Assembly (NCBI GenBank): GCA_900554305.1
Contig: USGV01000001.1
Location: 57,407 to 121,406 of the forward strand
Length of the DNA: 64,000 nt
From: an uncultured Mycoplasmatota bacterium
Lineage (GTDB): Bacteria; Bacillota_I; Bacilli_A; RF39; UBA660
Direction: 5' to 3'
The notes below the pieces were generated by a model. That model was not told where the DNA came from. It was given only the letters and a program-made list of their open reading frames with translations, and ran no database searches. This document shows positions 9,459-17,802 of this stretch, piece by piece; position 1 is the stretch's first letter; each line of letters opens with the position of its first letter. Made by a program: the position numbers and the translations under genes.

Positions 9459-9526
9459 GTTGCTTTTGCAACACTGCTGTTTTCTTTTTTTATGATATTC
9501 TGTTATAGACTAGAAAGAGTGATGTT

Positions 9527-10933
9527 ATGTTAAAATATTATCCTAATGTTGTTATGTTTGATGATGAAAAGGAATCTGGGGTAGGTATTATTACTGGTTG
9601 GAAAGCTCCACATTTAATTTATGACAAATTATCCGATGAAGCTAAAGATAAAGTGGTTTCAGTTGGACCTTTATATACTAAAAATGGTATTAATTTTATT
9701 TTAGCTAATTTGTTTTTAAATCCACAAATTTCTCATTTAGTGTTATTAGAGGACTCTGATATTCATCCTGGAATGAGTGATAGCATTCAAGAGTTTTTAC
9801 ATTTCTTAGAAACTGAAGAAATATGCTTTTCTAAAAAGTTTCAGTTTACTTCTTCAGATATTCATGAGTTTTGTGAGTATTTTAAAAATCATGTAACTGT
9901 TGTTTCTAGTGATAAACTGAATGATGTTTTAGAAGGTATGAAAACTTCTTCTACTTGGAGGGAGAATACTAAGGATTTTTCCCCAGAAGTTGTGGAAACT
10001 AGTAAAAACTTGGCTAGTGAAAAAATAGGGTTTATGGTAAGAGCCAGTACAGTGAAAGAAGCATGGATGCGTAGTTTGAAACTCATTGGAACTTATGGTA
10101 ATCGAAAGCTTTCTGACTATGATGAAGAGCAGTTAGAACTTATGGATTTATCTATTATAGTTCGGGAAGAAGATTTGGAACATCCTTCCATGGTTGGTGA
10201 ACTTGGAATTACTAAAGAGGAATTAGATTTATATGAGGAAAGTTTACTTTCTAAAGACAAGCCTGATGGAGTTCAATATACATATGGAAATCGTTTTCGT
10301 GATTATGATAATATTGATCAGTTACAGTATTTGATTGATACTTTGCGAGAGAAAATGTATTCTAGACGGGCTGTTGCGGTGCTTTGGAATCCTACAATAG
10401 AAACTTCTGTTGATGAAGTCCCTTGTATTGATTTATATCAGGCTATTGTACAAGATAATAAGCTTTATATGTTGGCTTATCTTAGAGCTAATGATGTTTA
10501 TAATGGATTTCCTAGAAATATTTATGGTGTATTAAAAATTCAAGATGTTTTATGCCGTGAACTCGGACTTGAAAAGGGTTATGTTAATACGATTGCGGGA
10601 TCTGCTCATGTATATGAAAGAAACTTTGGTGATATTACTCCTTATGTTGATGGTCACGTTTCTTTTTGTGAAGAAGATGAAAGAGGATATTTCTTTATTG
10701 AAAATCAAGAAGATAAAATTAATGTTTCCTTTTTTAGTAAAGAAGGGGTGTTAGAAAGGGAATATCAAGGGTTGACTGCAACTTCATTACGTGATAAATG
10801 TTGTTTTCATATTAGTAACTTGGATCATGCTTTTTATTTAGGACAGGAACTTACAAAAGCAGAAATTGCGTTAGAGAATGAATTGCCTTATGTTCAGGAT
10901 CAGCCGTTAGTATTAAAGAAAAGCTTGCGTTAA
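9527..10933 (+). CDS. Thymidylate-synthase-like protein with MtrA-like (DUF4346-like) N-terminal domain
   Basis: 468 aa. The N-terminal about 150 residues (GVGIITGW, VGPLYTKNGINFILANL, NPQISHLVLLEDSD) resemble the corrinoid-binding MtrA/DUF4346 fold seen in archaeal proteins. From about residue 245 it follows thymidylate synthase: YGNRFRDYDNIDQL, SRR, WNP, VPCIDLYQ with the nucleophile Cys near residue 300, RANDVYNGFPRNIYG (counterpart of RSxDxxLGxPxN), and SAHVYERN (counterpart of DAHxYxNH). The His that usually follows the catalytic Cys is Ile. It could methylate or hydroxymethylate a pyrimidine nucleotide. Whether it is the cell's dTMP source is unknown, since no folA or thyX lies in view. 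Confidence 0.75.
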   Translation: MLKYYPNVVMFDDEKESGVGIITGWKAPHLIYDKLSDEAKDKVVSVGPLYTKNGINFILANLFLNPQISHLVLLEDSDIHPGMSDSIQEFLHFLETEEICFSKKFQFTSSDIHEFCEYFKNHVTVVSSDKLNDVLEGMKTSSTWRENTKDFSPEVVETSKNLASEKIGFMVRASTVKEAWMRSLKLIGTYGNRKLSDYDEEQLELMDLSIIVREEDLEHPSMVGELGITKEELDLYEESLLSKDKPDGVQYTYGNRFRDYDNIDQLQYLIDTLREKMYSRRAVAVLWNPTIETSVDEVPCIDLYQAIVQDNKLYMLAYLRANDVYNGFPRNIYGVLKIQDVLCRELGLEKGYVNTIAGSAHVYERNFGDITPYVDGHVSFCEEDERGYFFIENQEDKINVSFFSKEGVLEREYQGLTATSLRDKCCFHISNLDHAFYLGQELTKAEIALENELPYVQDQPLVLKKSLR

Positions 10934-10953
10934 TTTTTGCTTTATGATATAAT
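10925..10953 (+). promoter_or_regulatory. Sigma-A promoter of fic
   Basis: TTGCGT (10925-10930), a 17-base spacer and TATAAT (10948-10953). The -35 lies inside the end of the preceding gene and the start site falls before the ATG at 10979, which excludes the longer TTG-initiated frame from 10937. Confidence 0.75.
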
Positions 10954-10978
10954 ATACGCGAAATTGAGGGGGATTATC

Positions 10979-11923
10979 ATGAGCGATAAGGATACTATTT
11001 TAAAACAGTTAGATATTATTGGTGTGGATGCTGCTTTTATTATTCAAGAAATGTTTTTAGGATATAAATATCGTAAGCATAATGGTCAGTTATATAATGA
11101 TGATGCGGATATTCCAACTAAACTCATTAAATTATATTATGAATTAAAACCTACAGAAATTAGTTTTGATGAGATGAAAACTGCTTTTGTGAAAAGATAT
11201 GTTCTTAATGAAAGTAAGTTAGAAGGGGTTAATGATGAAACTATCCATGGAAAAGCGGAAATTGCAGGTTTTGAAAAAATGTACGAATATATTCATTCTG
11301 ATGATATAGAGTATCGGTTTGATGTTTATACATTGAAAGATTTACATAAGCAACTATTTTCTTTAGCACCGCATCCTGAATGTGCTGGTGAATTTAGAAA
11401 TTGGGATGTTTATTTGCCTGGAACTGGAACAGAAATCTCTGAATGGTCTTTGATTCGTTCTAAATTAGAAGAATTGGATGTTGAAGTGCAGTTTTTACGT
11501 GAGTGGGCTCCTATTATTAAAGAGTCTGGTAATGTTAATGATTTATTAGAGTACTTGGATTATTGTGTTGAATTAAAATGTAAGTTAATTAAAGTACATC
11601 CTTTTGGTGATGGTAATGGAAGAACAATCCGAGGATTTATTAATAAATTATTAGAAGATGTTAATTTGCCACCTATTTATATTAAAGCTACAGAACGTAC
11701 TGAATATCATAAGGCCATGAATTTAGCGAATAATGAAGGAGACTATTCTGATATTAAAAACTTCTATCGTTATAAGATATGTGATTCTATTATTGAGTTA
11801 GATATTAATGATACGGTTCGTAAATATAACAAGCAGCATCGTGCTGATCCTTCTGGTACATATGAGTCTCACGGATCTTTAACAAAAAAAGTTGCTGAGA
11901 CAGTGCCTCAAGATAAAAAGTAG
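10979..11923 (+). CDS. Fic-domain protein (AMPylation/nucleotidyl transfer)
   Basis: 314 aa, ATG 10979 behind GAGGGGG. The active-site loop HPFGDGNGRTIR matches HPFx[D/E]GNGRxxR exactly, so catalytic His, the phosphate-binding loop and Arg are present. Fic enzymes usually transfer AMP from ATP to Ser, Thr or Tyr of a target protein. An N-terminal NESKLEG near residue 77 resembles the [ST]xxxE[GN] inhibitory helix, shifted by one position, so autoinhibition is possible. No antitoxin-like small ORF is adjacent, and the gene has its own promoter and terminator. The target is unknown; a role in stress control of translation or replication is a guess from the family. Confidence 0.88.
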   Translation: MSDKDTILKQLDIIGVDAAFIIQEMFLGYKYRKHNGQLYNDDADIPTKLIKLYYELKPTEISFDEMKTAFVKRYVLNESKLEGVNDETIHGKAEIAGFEKMYEYIHSDDIEYRFDVYTLKDLHKQLFSLAPHPECAGEFRNWDVYLPGTGTEISEWSLIRSKLEELDVEVQFLREWAPIIKESGNVNDLLEYLDYCVELKCKLIKVHPFGDGNGRTIRGFINKLLEDVNLPPIYIKATERTEYHKAMNLANNEGDYSDIKNFYRYKICDSIIELDINDTVRKYNKQHRADPSGTYESHGSLTKKVAETVPQDKK

Positions 11924-11937
11924 TCTTTCATTTCATA

Positions 11938-11964
11938 AAAAATCCACAGTTGTTGTGGATTTTT
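11938..11964 (+). terminator. Terminator after fic
   Basis: ATCCACA pairs with TGTGGAT and is flanked by A and T runs. Confidence 0.8.
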
Positions 11965-12030
11965 ATGTTTTTAATAGGTAAAATTAAATTATTATAAATT
12001 GATAGGTATCTTTAAAAGGAGGACGAGTAT

Positions 12031-12924
12031 ATGAAGAAAATAATAGATTTACATGTTCATACGAATTGCTCTGATGGAGTTATGACACCTAAAGAAGTTA
12101 TTGATGAAGCGGTTAATAACGGGGTTAGTGTTATTTCTATTGCTGATCATGATACTATTGATGCATATAGTGATGAGTTGTTTGCTTAGGCTAAGGCTAA
12201 AAATGTTAAAATTATTCCTGCTGTTGAAATTTCTACTAAGACTGGGAAATGTGGATTTCATGTTTTAGGGTATAATTTTGATATGAAAAATGAAAAATTA
12301 CTTAAACAATTATGTGCTTTAAGAAATGCAAGACATGATTATTTATATAATGTTTCTGAAAAATTAAATGAATTAGGATACGTAGTAAATATTTCACAAC
12401 TTGATCAAATAGAGGCTGTTACTAAAGCACATATTTATTCTGATATCGTTACTAATCCTAAAAATGAAAAGGTTTTGTTAGAAAATTTTGGACATATTCC
12501 AGATAAAGGAGAATTCATAGAAAGTATTATGAATGAAGGATGTCCTGCTTATGTTAAAAAAGCTAGTATTACTCCAGTAGAAGCAGCTAAGCTAATACGT
12601 TCTGCTGGTGGAAAAGTTGTCTTGGCACATCCGGTCGCTTATAAATATGAGGACAAGTTTATGCCTGAAGATACCTTAAAATTAGTTTGTGAAATGCATG
12701 CAGATGGAATTGAAGCTAATTATGTCTATGTTGATAAAGATAATAATAAAATTAATGAAACAGATTTTTGGAATCAATTTGCTAAAGAAAATAATTTAAA
12801 AGTAACTATTGGTTCTGATTTCCATAATAAAGATGGTTTGCATCCTATTATTGGACTTCTTGGAGAAAAAATTACTATATCTGAAGATTATATTGATAGT
12901 CTTTTAGAGTGGTTAGAGAGTTGA
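12031..12924 (+). pseudogene. PHP-domain phosphoesterase interrupted by one in-frame amber codon
   Basis: ATG 12031 behind AAAGGAGGA starts a frame that is open to 12924 apart from TAG at 12187-12189 (codon 53). Reading across it gives a full PHP (TrpH/YciV-type) protein of 297 residues. DLHVHTNCSDG, ADHDTIDA and PAVEIST lie around the break, and AHPV and GSDFHNKDG further on; these supply the metal ligands for a nuclease or phosphatase active site. A restart at ATG 12283 would lack the first three motifs. TAG ends many intact genes here (2089, 4521, tyrS, ezrA), so general recoding is excluded. A fresh nonsense mutation, strain variant, read-through or assembly error are the options. Confidence 0.8.
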
Positions 12925-12932
12925 TATTTACT

Positions 12933-12966
12933 AGTTTTCAACAAATTTTGTTGAAAACTTTTTTTA
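12933..12966 (+). terminator. Terminator after the PHP gene
   Basis: AGTTTTCAACA pairs with TGTTGAAAACT and runs into seven T residues. Confidence 0.85.
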
Positions 12967-12986
12967 TAATTATTTTGGGTGATATT

Positions 12987-13157
12987 ATGAAAGTTAAAAT
13001 CTTTGATGAAGAAGATGAGAAGGATTTAGAGAGTGATATTAATGATTTTTTGGCTGACTTAGATGGAGAAGTTATTGATATTAAATATCAGGTTAGTGTA
13101 GGAGTTTTTAGTGAAGAACAAGTTTTTTGTTTTTCTGCTATGATTGTATATTATTAG
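12987..13157 (+). CDS. cse60: Cse60-like small sporulation protein (DUF2758)
   Basis: 56 aa, starting at ATG 12987 behind GGTGAT; the longer frame from 12909 would run through the terminator and is rejected. The sequence MKVKIFDEEDEKDLE, then DGEVIDIKYQVSV, then EEQVFCFSAMIVYY matches the layout of Bacillus Cse60, a sigma-E-dependent protein of about 60 residues with unknown biochemical role. No signal peptide or membrane segment. TATAAT at 12965-12970 overlaps the tail of the upstream terminator; I see no good -35 or clear sigma-E boxes. Confidence 0.75.
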   Translation: MKVKIFDEEDEKDLESDINDFLADLDGEVIDIKYQVSVGVFSEEQVFCFSAMIVYY

Positions 13158-13181
13158 AAAAAGAGAGTTCTTTTTCTTTTT
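13156..13181 (+). terminator. Terminator after cse60-like gene
   Basis: AGAAAAAGA pairs with TCTTTTTCT, followed by T residues; the stem starts at the stop codon. Confidence 0.7.
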
Positions 13182-13219
13182 TTTCTTTTGTGGTATGATT
13201 TAAATAATGGAGGATACTT

Positions 13220-14866
13220 ATGGAGAAGAAAAAAAAGAATGGTATACGTAAGAGTAGCTTTATTAAAGGAGCATTTATTGCTACTTTGGGAATTGTTCTT
13301 ACTAAAATATTAGGAATTATTTATGTTATTCCTTTTCATGCTGTTATTGGTGAACGTGGAGGTGCCTTATACGGCTATGCTTATACGATTTATCTTTTGT
13401 TTATGTCTTTGTCTTCTGCTGGTATTCCTTTAGCAATCAGTAAGATAGTATCTGAATATCAAACGCTGGGTTATTATAATGCTAAAAGAAGAGCATTTAT
13501 TATTGGTAAAAAGATAGCATTATTATTAGGATTTATATGTTTTCTTTTACTTTTATTATTTGCTCCATGGATAGCTCATGCAGTTTTAGGAGATTTATCT
13601 GGTGGTAATACTATTTCTGATGTAACACTTGTTATTCGCGTGGTTGCTAGTGCATTGTTGTTTGTTCCGGTTCTTAGTATTTATCGTGGTTATTTTGAAG
13701 GTCATAGATTTATGGAAGATCCTTCTTTTTCTCAAGTATTGGAACAATTAGTACGTGTTTTCGTCATTGTTTTGGGTAGTTTTTTAGCATTAAAAGTATT
13801 TGATTTGTCTATTACTACTGCTGTTGGTATTGCGGTTTTTGGTGCTACTGCTGGAGCAATTGCTGCTTACTTATATTTGATATATAAGAAAAAGAAGAAT
13901 AATTCAAAATTTAACGAAAAGATTCGTCCTGTTAATGAACCAATTATTACTAATAAGCAGATATTTAAGAAAATTGTTGTTTATGCAGTACCATTTATTT
14001 TGATTGATGTATTTAAATCTCTTTATAATTATATTGATATGGTTACTGTAGTAGAGGGACTTGTTCAATATGCTAATTTTAGTGTGACTGATGCAGAGAC
14101 TATTATGAGTATGTTGTCTACTTGGGGTGCCAAATTTAATATGATAGTGCTTTCCATTTCTACGGGTATTATTATTAGTTTAATTCCTAATTTAACTACT
14201 AGTGTTGTTAAAAAGGATTATGATGATATTAATGATAAAATAAATCAGGCTTTTAGTATTTTGTTGTTTTTTACTTTACCAATGACTTTAGGTATTAGTT
14301 TTTTAGCTGATTCTATTTGGAATGTATTTTATGGTGCTAGTGAATATGGTCCAAGTGTATTATCATATTTTATATTTGTTGGTTTTATGATTGGGTTATT
14401 CACTTCTACAGTTTCTATTATTCAAGTGTTAAAAGATTATAAGACAGTTATTTGGAGTTTAGTTATTGGTGTAGTTTTGAAATTTTTATTGAATGATAAT
14501 TTGATTATGGCTTTTTACAAGATGGGATTACCGGCGTATTATGGTGTTATAACAGCTAGTTTGATTGGTTATTTTGTATCCTTTATGATTTGTATTATGC
14601 GTTTAAAATTTAAATATAAAATTAATTATGAAAATTTAACAAAAAACCTTATTGATACTATTTGTGGATCTATGTTAATGATTGTAGGGTTATTCTTAGT
14701 TGATTTGATTTTACCTTCTACGGATAGTAGAATTATTCATTTGGGTTATATTATTATTTATGTTGCTGTTGGAGCTTTAATTTATATTGTTTATATGTGG
14801 AATACGAAATCCATGAAGCGTATTTTTGGCAATCGATTAAATTATTGGATAAAAAAGAAAAAGTAA
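13220..14866 (+). CDS. MurJ/SpoVB-type lipid II or polysaccharide flippase (MOP superfamily)
   Basis: 548 aa with about 14 hydrophobic segments, ATG 13220 behind GGAGG. After a basic N-terminus, SFIKGAFIATLGIVLTKILG and PFHAVIGERGGALYGYAY are typical of the YtgP/SpoVB branch of the MVF/PST flippases. EGHRFMEDPSFSQVLEQLVRV corresponds to the loop with the conserved Gln-Val-x-Glu-Gln. In Bacillus, YtgP (MurJ) flips lipid II for vegetative wall synthesis and SpoVB does so in spore cortex formation; both belong to this family and sequence reading does not separate them. It converges with two FemX-type ligases that modify lipid II, which fits a wall-precursor role. Confidence 0.88.
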   Translation: MEKKKKNGIRKSSFIKGAFIATLGIVLTKILGIIYVIPFHAVIGERGGALYGYAYTIYLLFMSLSSAGIPLAISKIVSEYQTLGYYNAKRRAFIIGKKIALLLGFICFLLLLLFAPWIAHAVLGDLSGGNTISDVTLVIRVVASALLFVPVLSIYRGYFEGHRFMEDPSFSQVLEQLVRVFVIVLGSFLALKVFDLSITTAVGIAVFGATAGAIAAYLYLIYKKKKNNSKFNEKIRPVNEPIITNKQIFKKIVVYAVPFILIDVFKSLYNYIDMVTVVEGLVQYANFSVTDAETIMSMLSTWGAKFNMIVLSISTGIIISLIPNLTTSVVKKDYDDINDKINQAFSILLFFTLPMTLGISFLADSIWNVFYGASEYGPSVLSYFIFVGFMIGLFTSTVSIIQVLKDYKTVIWSLVIGVVLKFLLNDNLIMAFYKMGLPAYYGVITASLIGYFVSFMICIMRLKFKYKINYENLTKNLIDTICGSMLMIVGLFLVDLILPSTDSRIIHLGYIIIYVAVGALIYIVYMWNTKSMKRIFGNRLNYWIKKKK

Positions 14867-14886
14867 TAATTTACTTTTTCTTTTTT
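14851..14886. terminator. Bidirectional terminator between flippase and FemX genes
   Basis: A 16-base perfect stem (AAAAAAGAAAAAGTAA with its complement) around TAAT, containing the stops of both convergent genes. Confidence 0.8.
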
Positions 14887-16166
14887 AAATTCTTTAATTT
14901 ATGATAAGCTGCAAAAGCAATATTATATGTATGATACCAGAATGGTGAGATGATATAATCAAATTCACCAATTAGTTCTACTACATGTCCACCAAAACTT
15001 TTTTTGAATAGGTATAGTCCATATAGAGGATTTTCTTTTCTGAAATCTCCTGTGATACCATAGAAGTTATAACGTTTATAACCATTTTCTACAGCATGTT
15101 TTACTCCAGCAAAATGGATTGTATAAGCAGATTGAAATTGCATTACATCGTCTAGTGTTCCACCATGTAGAGAGAGTACTTCATTACCATAAATTAAGAA
15201 AAGAATTCCACCTAGTAGTTTTTTGTTTCCATACTTTTCTTTGTAGTCTTTTATTTTTTCTAGTTGTTTTTTTAATCTTTCAATCTCTTGTTCATTCTTT
15301 TTATTATTTTGTTCATATTTTTTAGGATTCATTTTTAAGATATTATTTTCATGTTTATAAATACGATTCTTTAATTCTTTTTCGTTTGTTTCTAATTCTT
15401 CTTTTGTATTTTTTTCAAATTCTAAAAAGTCAATTTCTGCAACTAATATTTTTAATATGCCATCATCATGAAGAGAGTCCCACATACTTTCATAGTAAGA
15501 TAGGGGTCTATCTACAAATTCTCGTCTATCACTGGTATGTTGCATAATATCTTTAAATAAAGGGAGTTCTTCTTTTGATATTTCTCTTGTATGAATTCCA
15601 GAACGCTCGTTTTTTCTTAATATCTGTCTTGTCTTTGATTCCATGTCTTTCATAACATCGGCTAGTGTTTTATCTTCTGTTTCAATGACATGCATCCAAC
15701 GTGGTTGAAGAGTATCTTGCATTAGATTAAATCCAAAGTGTTTATATCCTAGACTTTTTAAATTTTCAACACAGATACTATTATCTAATCCGTCTTCTAC
15801 TACATTTCCATTATTATCATGTTCTTTGTATTCTACGTAAGGATCTATTTTTATAAATATTGCATGTTCTTTTTTTGCATATTCTTTTAGTTGTTTTGTG
15901 AATTCTTTTAGAACTTCTTTATCTTTATAGTCTAATAAGAATCCGCGAGGGGCATAAAACATTTTCTTTTTTATTATTGGTAATGTTTTTGATAGTATTA
16001 GGCTTCCCGCTATTATTTTATTATCTTTTTCTAGTCCAAGATAGTGAGCAACCCATCCATTTTTCTTTTTTAGATGTGCCCAGGAAATGGTTTGATAGAA
16101 AGTGATTTCTGGATTTTTATCAGCAAATTTTTTAAATTCTTTTTCACTTATTTTTTTTAACTTCAT
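14871..16166 (-). CDS. FemX/FemAB-type aminoacyl-tRNA:lipid II ligase, second of pair
   Basis: 431 aa, ATG at 16166 behind AAGGAGATAG and overlapping the end of the upstream paralogue by 23 bases. Two GNAT-like subdomains are separated by a charged coiled-coil arm (about residues 245-295, Lys/Glu/Asn rich), the Fem layout. YQTISWAHLKKKNGW, YAPRGFLLDYKDKE, KIDPYVEYKE, TRQILRKNERSGI and YNFYGITGDF are Fem-family blocks. These enzymes use charged tRNA to add amino acids to the lysine or diamino acid of lipid II and so build interpeptide bridges. Which residue this copy adds, and its place in the bridge, cannot be told. Confidence 0.88.
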   Translation of the reverse strand: MKLKKISEKEFKKFADKNPEITFYQTISWAHLKKKNGWVAHYLGLEKDNKIIAGSLILSKTLPIIKKKMFYAPRGFLLDYKDKEVLKEFTKQLKEYAKKEHAIFIKIDPYVEYKEHDNNGNVVEDGLDNSICVENLKSLGYKHFGFNLMQDTLQPRWMHVIETEDKTLADVMKDMESKTRQILRKNERSGIHTREISKEELPLFKDIMQHTSDRREFVDRPLSYYESMWDSLHDDGILKILVAEIDFLEFEKNTKEELETNEKELKNRIYKHENNILKMNPKKYEQNNKKNEQEIERLKKQLEKIKDYKEKYGNKKLLGGILFLIYGNEVLSLHGGTLDDVMQFQSAYTIHFAGVKHAVENGYKRYNFYGITGDFRKENPLYGLYLFKKSFGGHVVELIGEFDYIISPFWYHTYNIAFAAYHKLKNLKKKK

Positions 16167-17457
16167 TTTCTATCTCCTTCTTACTTTTATTTCTAACCAT
16201 CTTTCTATAGAATGGAACTAGTTTTGTAAATACAAAATACATTAATTTGTTAGTAACATAGTCAAATTCTCCTAAAAACTCAATATAGTCTCCACCAAAT
16301 TTCTTTTTAAATTCATGTAGACCAAATCTTGGGTTTTCTTTTGATAAATCTCCTATGGTTCCAAATTGGTCATAGACTTTTAATCCTTTTTCTTTACAAT
16401 ATTTAATATGTTCTTCATAAGTGTAATAGTTAACATAAGTTTCAGTTAATATATTATGATTTCCTGCATATAATACCCAGGCTTTGTCTGCATATTCTAC
16501 AATCATATGGGCACTTAAAGTTAAGTTGTTTCCATATTCTTTTTTATAGTTTTCAAATTTTTTAATTTCTTTGTTGTAATTATCTTTTTGCTTAGTTAAT
16601 TCATTTAACTTATTTTTAGCACTTTTACTTAAATTGTCGATTGGTAAGATAGAAATTTGATTGTTTACAGTTTTTAGGTTTTCTTTTATTTTTTTTATTG
16701 TTCTATCGATATCTACTTTCCCTAAAAATAGAGTGGCTTTACCATTTTTGCTACCATTAAATATATCATATAAAGTATTATAGTAATCTTCATTATAGGA
16801 TACAAAATCTTTCCTTGTTTCTGTTAAGGTCATTAAATGGTAGAAGTCTTTTAAATCTTTTTCGTTACCAATTTCAACATAAGTATCTAGTTTTTTGGCT
16901 TTAGCGATTCTTTGTTTAGTAGTTTTTGAAAAATGTTCTTCTATTTCATCTAAAGATTGATTTAAGTCAATTCTAAAGGTATATCTTGGTTGCATTGTCT
17001 CAAAGTTTTTAGTAAATCCTAAATGTTTATATCCTAGTTTTTTTAGATTTTCAAAGATTTTATTTGTATCATATGGTAGAGACTGCTCTTCATCTAAGTA
17101 GTTGTAATCTTTGTAGATTAAATCAGGATCTATCTTTACAAATATTGCTTTTTTACTTCTGGCAAACTTGATTATTTCTCTAGTCATTTCTTCCAATAAT
17201 TTTTCATCTTCATAGTCTATTACATAGCCTCTTGGACAATAAAAATAACAGTAATTCATAGGAAGATGTTTTTGTAGTAACAGAGCTGTTCCTAAAATAT
17301 TTTTTTTCTCATCCACTAATCCTAAGTAATATGGAGTTAGATTTTTCTTTATTTTTGATAGTTCTCCCCAGGAATATGATTGTAAGAAGTGTGATTTTGG
17401 TTGTTTCTTTAAATAATTTTCGTATGCTTCTTCACTTAAACGTGCTAATCTTGCCAT
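16144..17457 (-). CDS. FemX/FemAB-type aminoacyl-tRNA:lipid II ligase, first of pair
   Basis: 437 aa. ATG 17457 (MARLARLSEEAYENYL) is chosen because AAAGGA sits 8 bases upstream; the longer frame to 17538 would start before the promoter. It has the same two-subdomain plus coiled-coil layout as its neighbour: SHFLQSYSWGELSK, YCPRGYVIDYEDEK, KIDPDLIYKDYN, TKQRIAKAKKLDTYVEI, YDQFGTIGDL. The arm lies at about residues 275-320. It is the first gene of a two-gene operon, so it may add the first bridge residue and the partner the next, as in FemX-FemA or MurM-MurN systems (inference). Final residues are basic (KSKKEIENEVKKNK). Confidence 0.88.
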   Translation of the reverse strand: MARLARLSEEAYENYLKKQPKSHFLQSYSWGELSKIKKNLTPYYLGLVDEKKNILGTALLLQKHLPMNYCYFYCPRGYVIDYEDEKLLEEMTREIIKFARSKKAIFVKIDPDLIYKDYNYLDEEQSLPYDTNKIFENLKKLGYKHLGFTKNFETMQPRYTFRIDLNQSLDEIEEHFSKTTKQRIAKAKKLDTYVEIGNEKDLKDFYHLMTLTETRKDFVSYNEDYYNTLYDIFNGSKNGKATLFLGKVDIDRTIKKIKENLKTVNNQISILPIDNLSKSAKNKLNELTKQKDNYNKEIKKFENYKKEYGNNLTLSAHMIVEYADKAWVLYAGNHNILTETYVNYYTYEEHIKYCKEKGLKVYDQFGTIGDLSKENPRFGLHEFKKKFGGDYIEFLGEFDYVTNKLMYFVFTKLVPFYRKMVRNKSKKEIENEVKKNK

Positions 17458-17484
17458 TTTTATCATCCTTTCTTTTCTTTTATT

Positions 17485-17513
17485 AGTATACCATAAAAAA
17501 TAATAATCAACAA
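17485..17513 (-). promoter_or_regulatory. Sigma-A promoter of the FemX operon
   Basis: On the minus strand TTGTTG (17513-17508), 17-base spacer, TATACT (17490-17485), 28 bases before the ATG at 17457. Confidence 0.75.
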
Positions 17514-17536
17514 AAAAGAACACTTGATTTGTGTTC
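17512..17536 (-). terminator. Terminator of the small coiled-coil gene
   Basis: On the minus strand GAACAC pairs with GTGTTC, then six T residues. It overlaps the -35 box of the FemX promoter. Confidence 0.7.
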
Positions 17537-17732
17537 ATAACATATACATTCCATCCTCTTTTTGTAAATAGTCATTTTGAGGCTCTTTTTCTAATTTTGA
17601 TATTCTTTTTTTTAAATTGTTAATTTCTTGTTTTAACTTCTCTATTTCTTGATAGATGTTAGATCCATCTTTTGGTGGAGGTACTGGTGGCAAGCTAAAG
17701 TTTGGAATATATGGAAATGGAAATTGATTCAT
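17535..17732 (-). CDS. Small proline-rich coiled-coil protein, 65 aa
   Basis: ATG 17732 has a strong AAGGAGG 10 bases upstream and a terminator sits at the stop, so this is a real gene. The first 24 residues are rich in Pro, Phe and Tyr (MNQFPFPYIPNF, PPVPPPKDG). Residues 27-50 form a heptad-patterned helix (IYQEIEKLKQEINNLKKRIS). No membrane segment or known domain. Similar short Pro-plus-coil proteins occur among spore-coat and adaptor proteins, but I do not recognise this one. Confidence 0.7.
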   Translation of the reverse strand: MNQFPFPYIPNFSLPPVPPPKDGSNIYQEIEKLKQEINNLKKRISKLEKEPQNDYLQKEDGMYML

Positions 17733-17802
17733 AAGTTTATCCTCCTTTTTATTATATGCATGTAGCTATATTTCTGTTATAATATATGATGGATGTGATA
17801 TT

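Noticed and set aside
10937..10978. N-terminal extension of Fic from TTG 10937
   Set aside because: It overlaps the TATAAT box and precedes the transcript start; ATG 10979 has a GAGGGGG site.
12187..12189. Genome-wide TAG recoding as explanation of the amber codon
   Set aside because: Many intact genes in the window end in TAG at the expected family length (for example tyrS and ezrA), so TAG is a normal stop.
12283..12924. Independent gene starting at ATG 12283 downstream of the amber codon
   Set aside because: It would lack the first three PHP metal-binding motifs and has no ribosome binding site; the frame is better read as one interrupted gene from 12031.
12909..12986. Upstream extension of the Cse60-like protein
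   Set aside because: It would translate through the terminator hairpin; family length fits the ATG at 12987.
17458..17538. N-terminal extension of the first FemX protein to 17538
   Set aside because: It runs through the -10 and -35 boxes and into the upstream gene's terminator.
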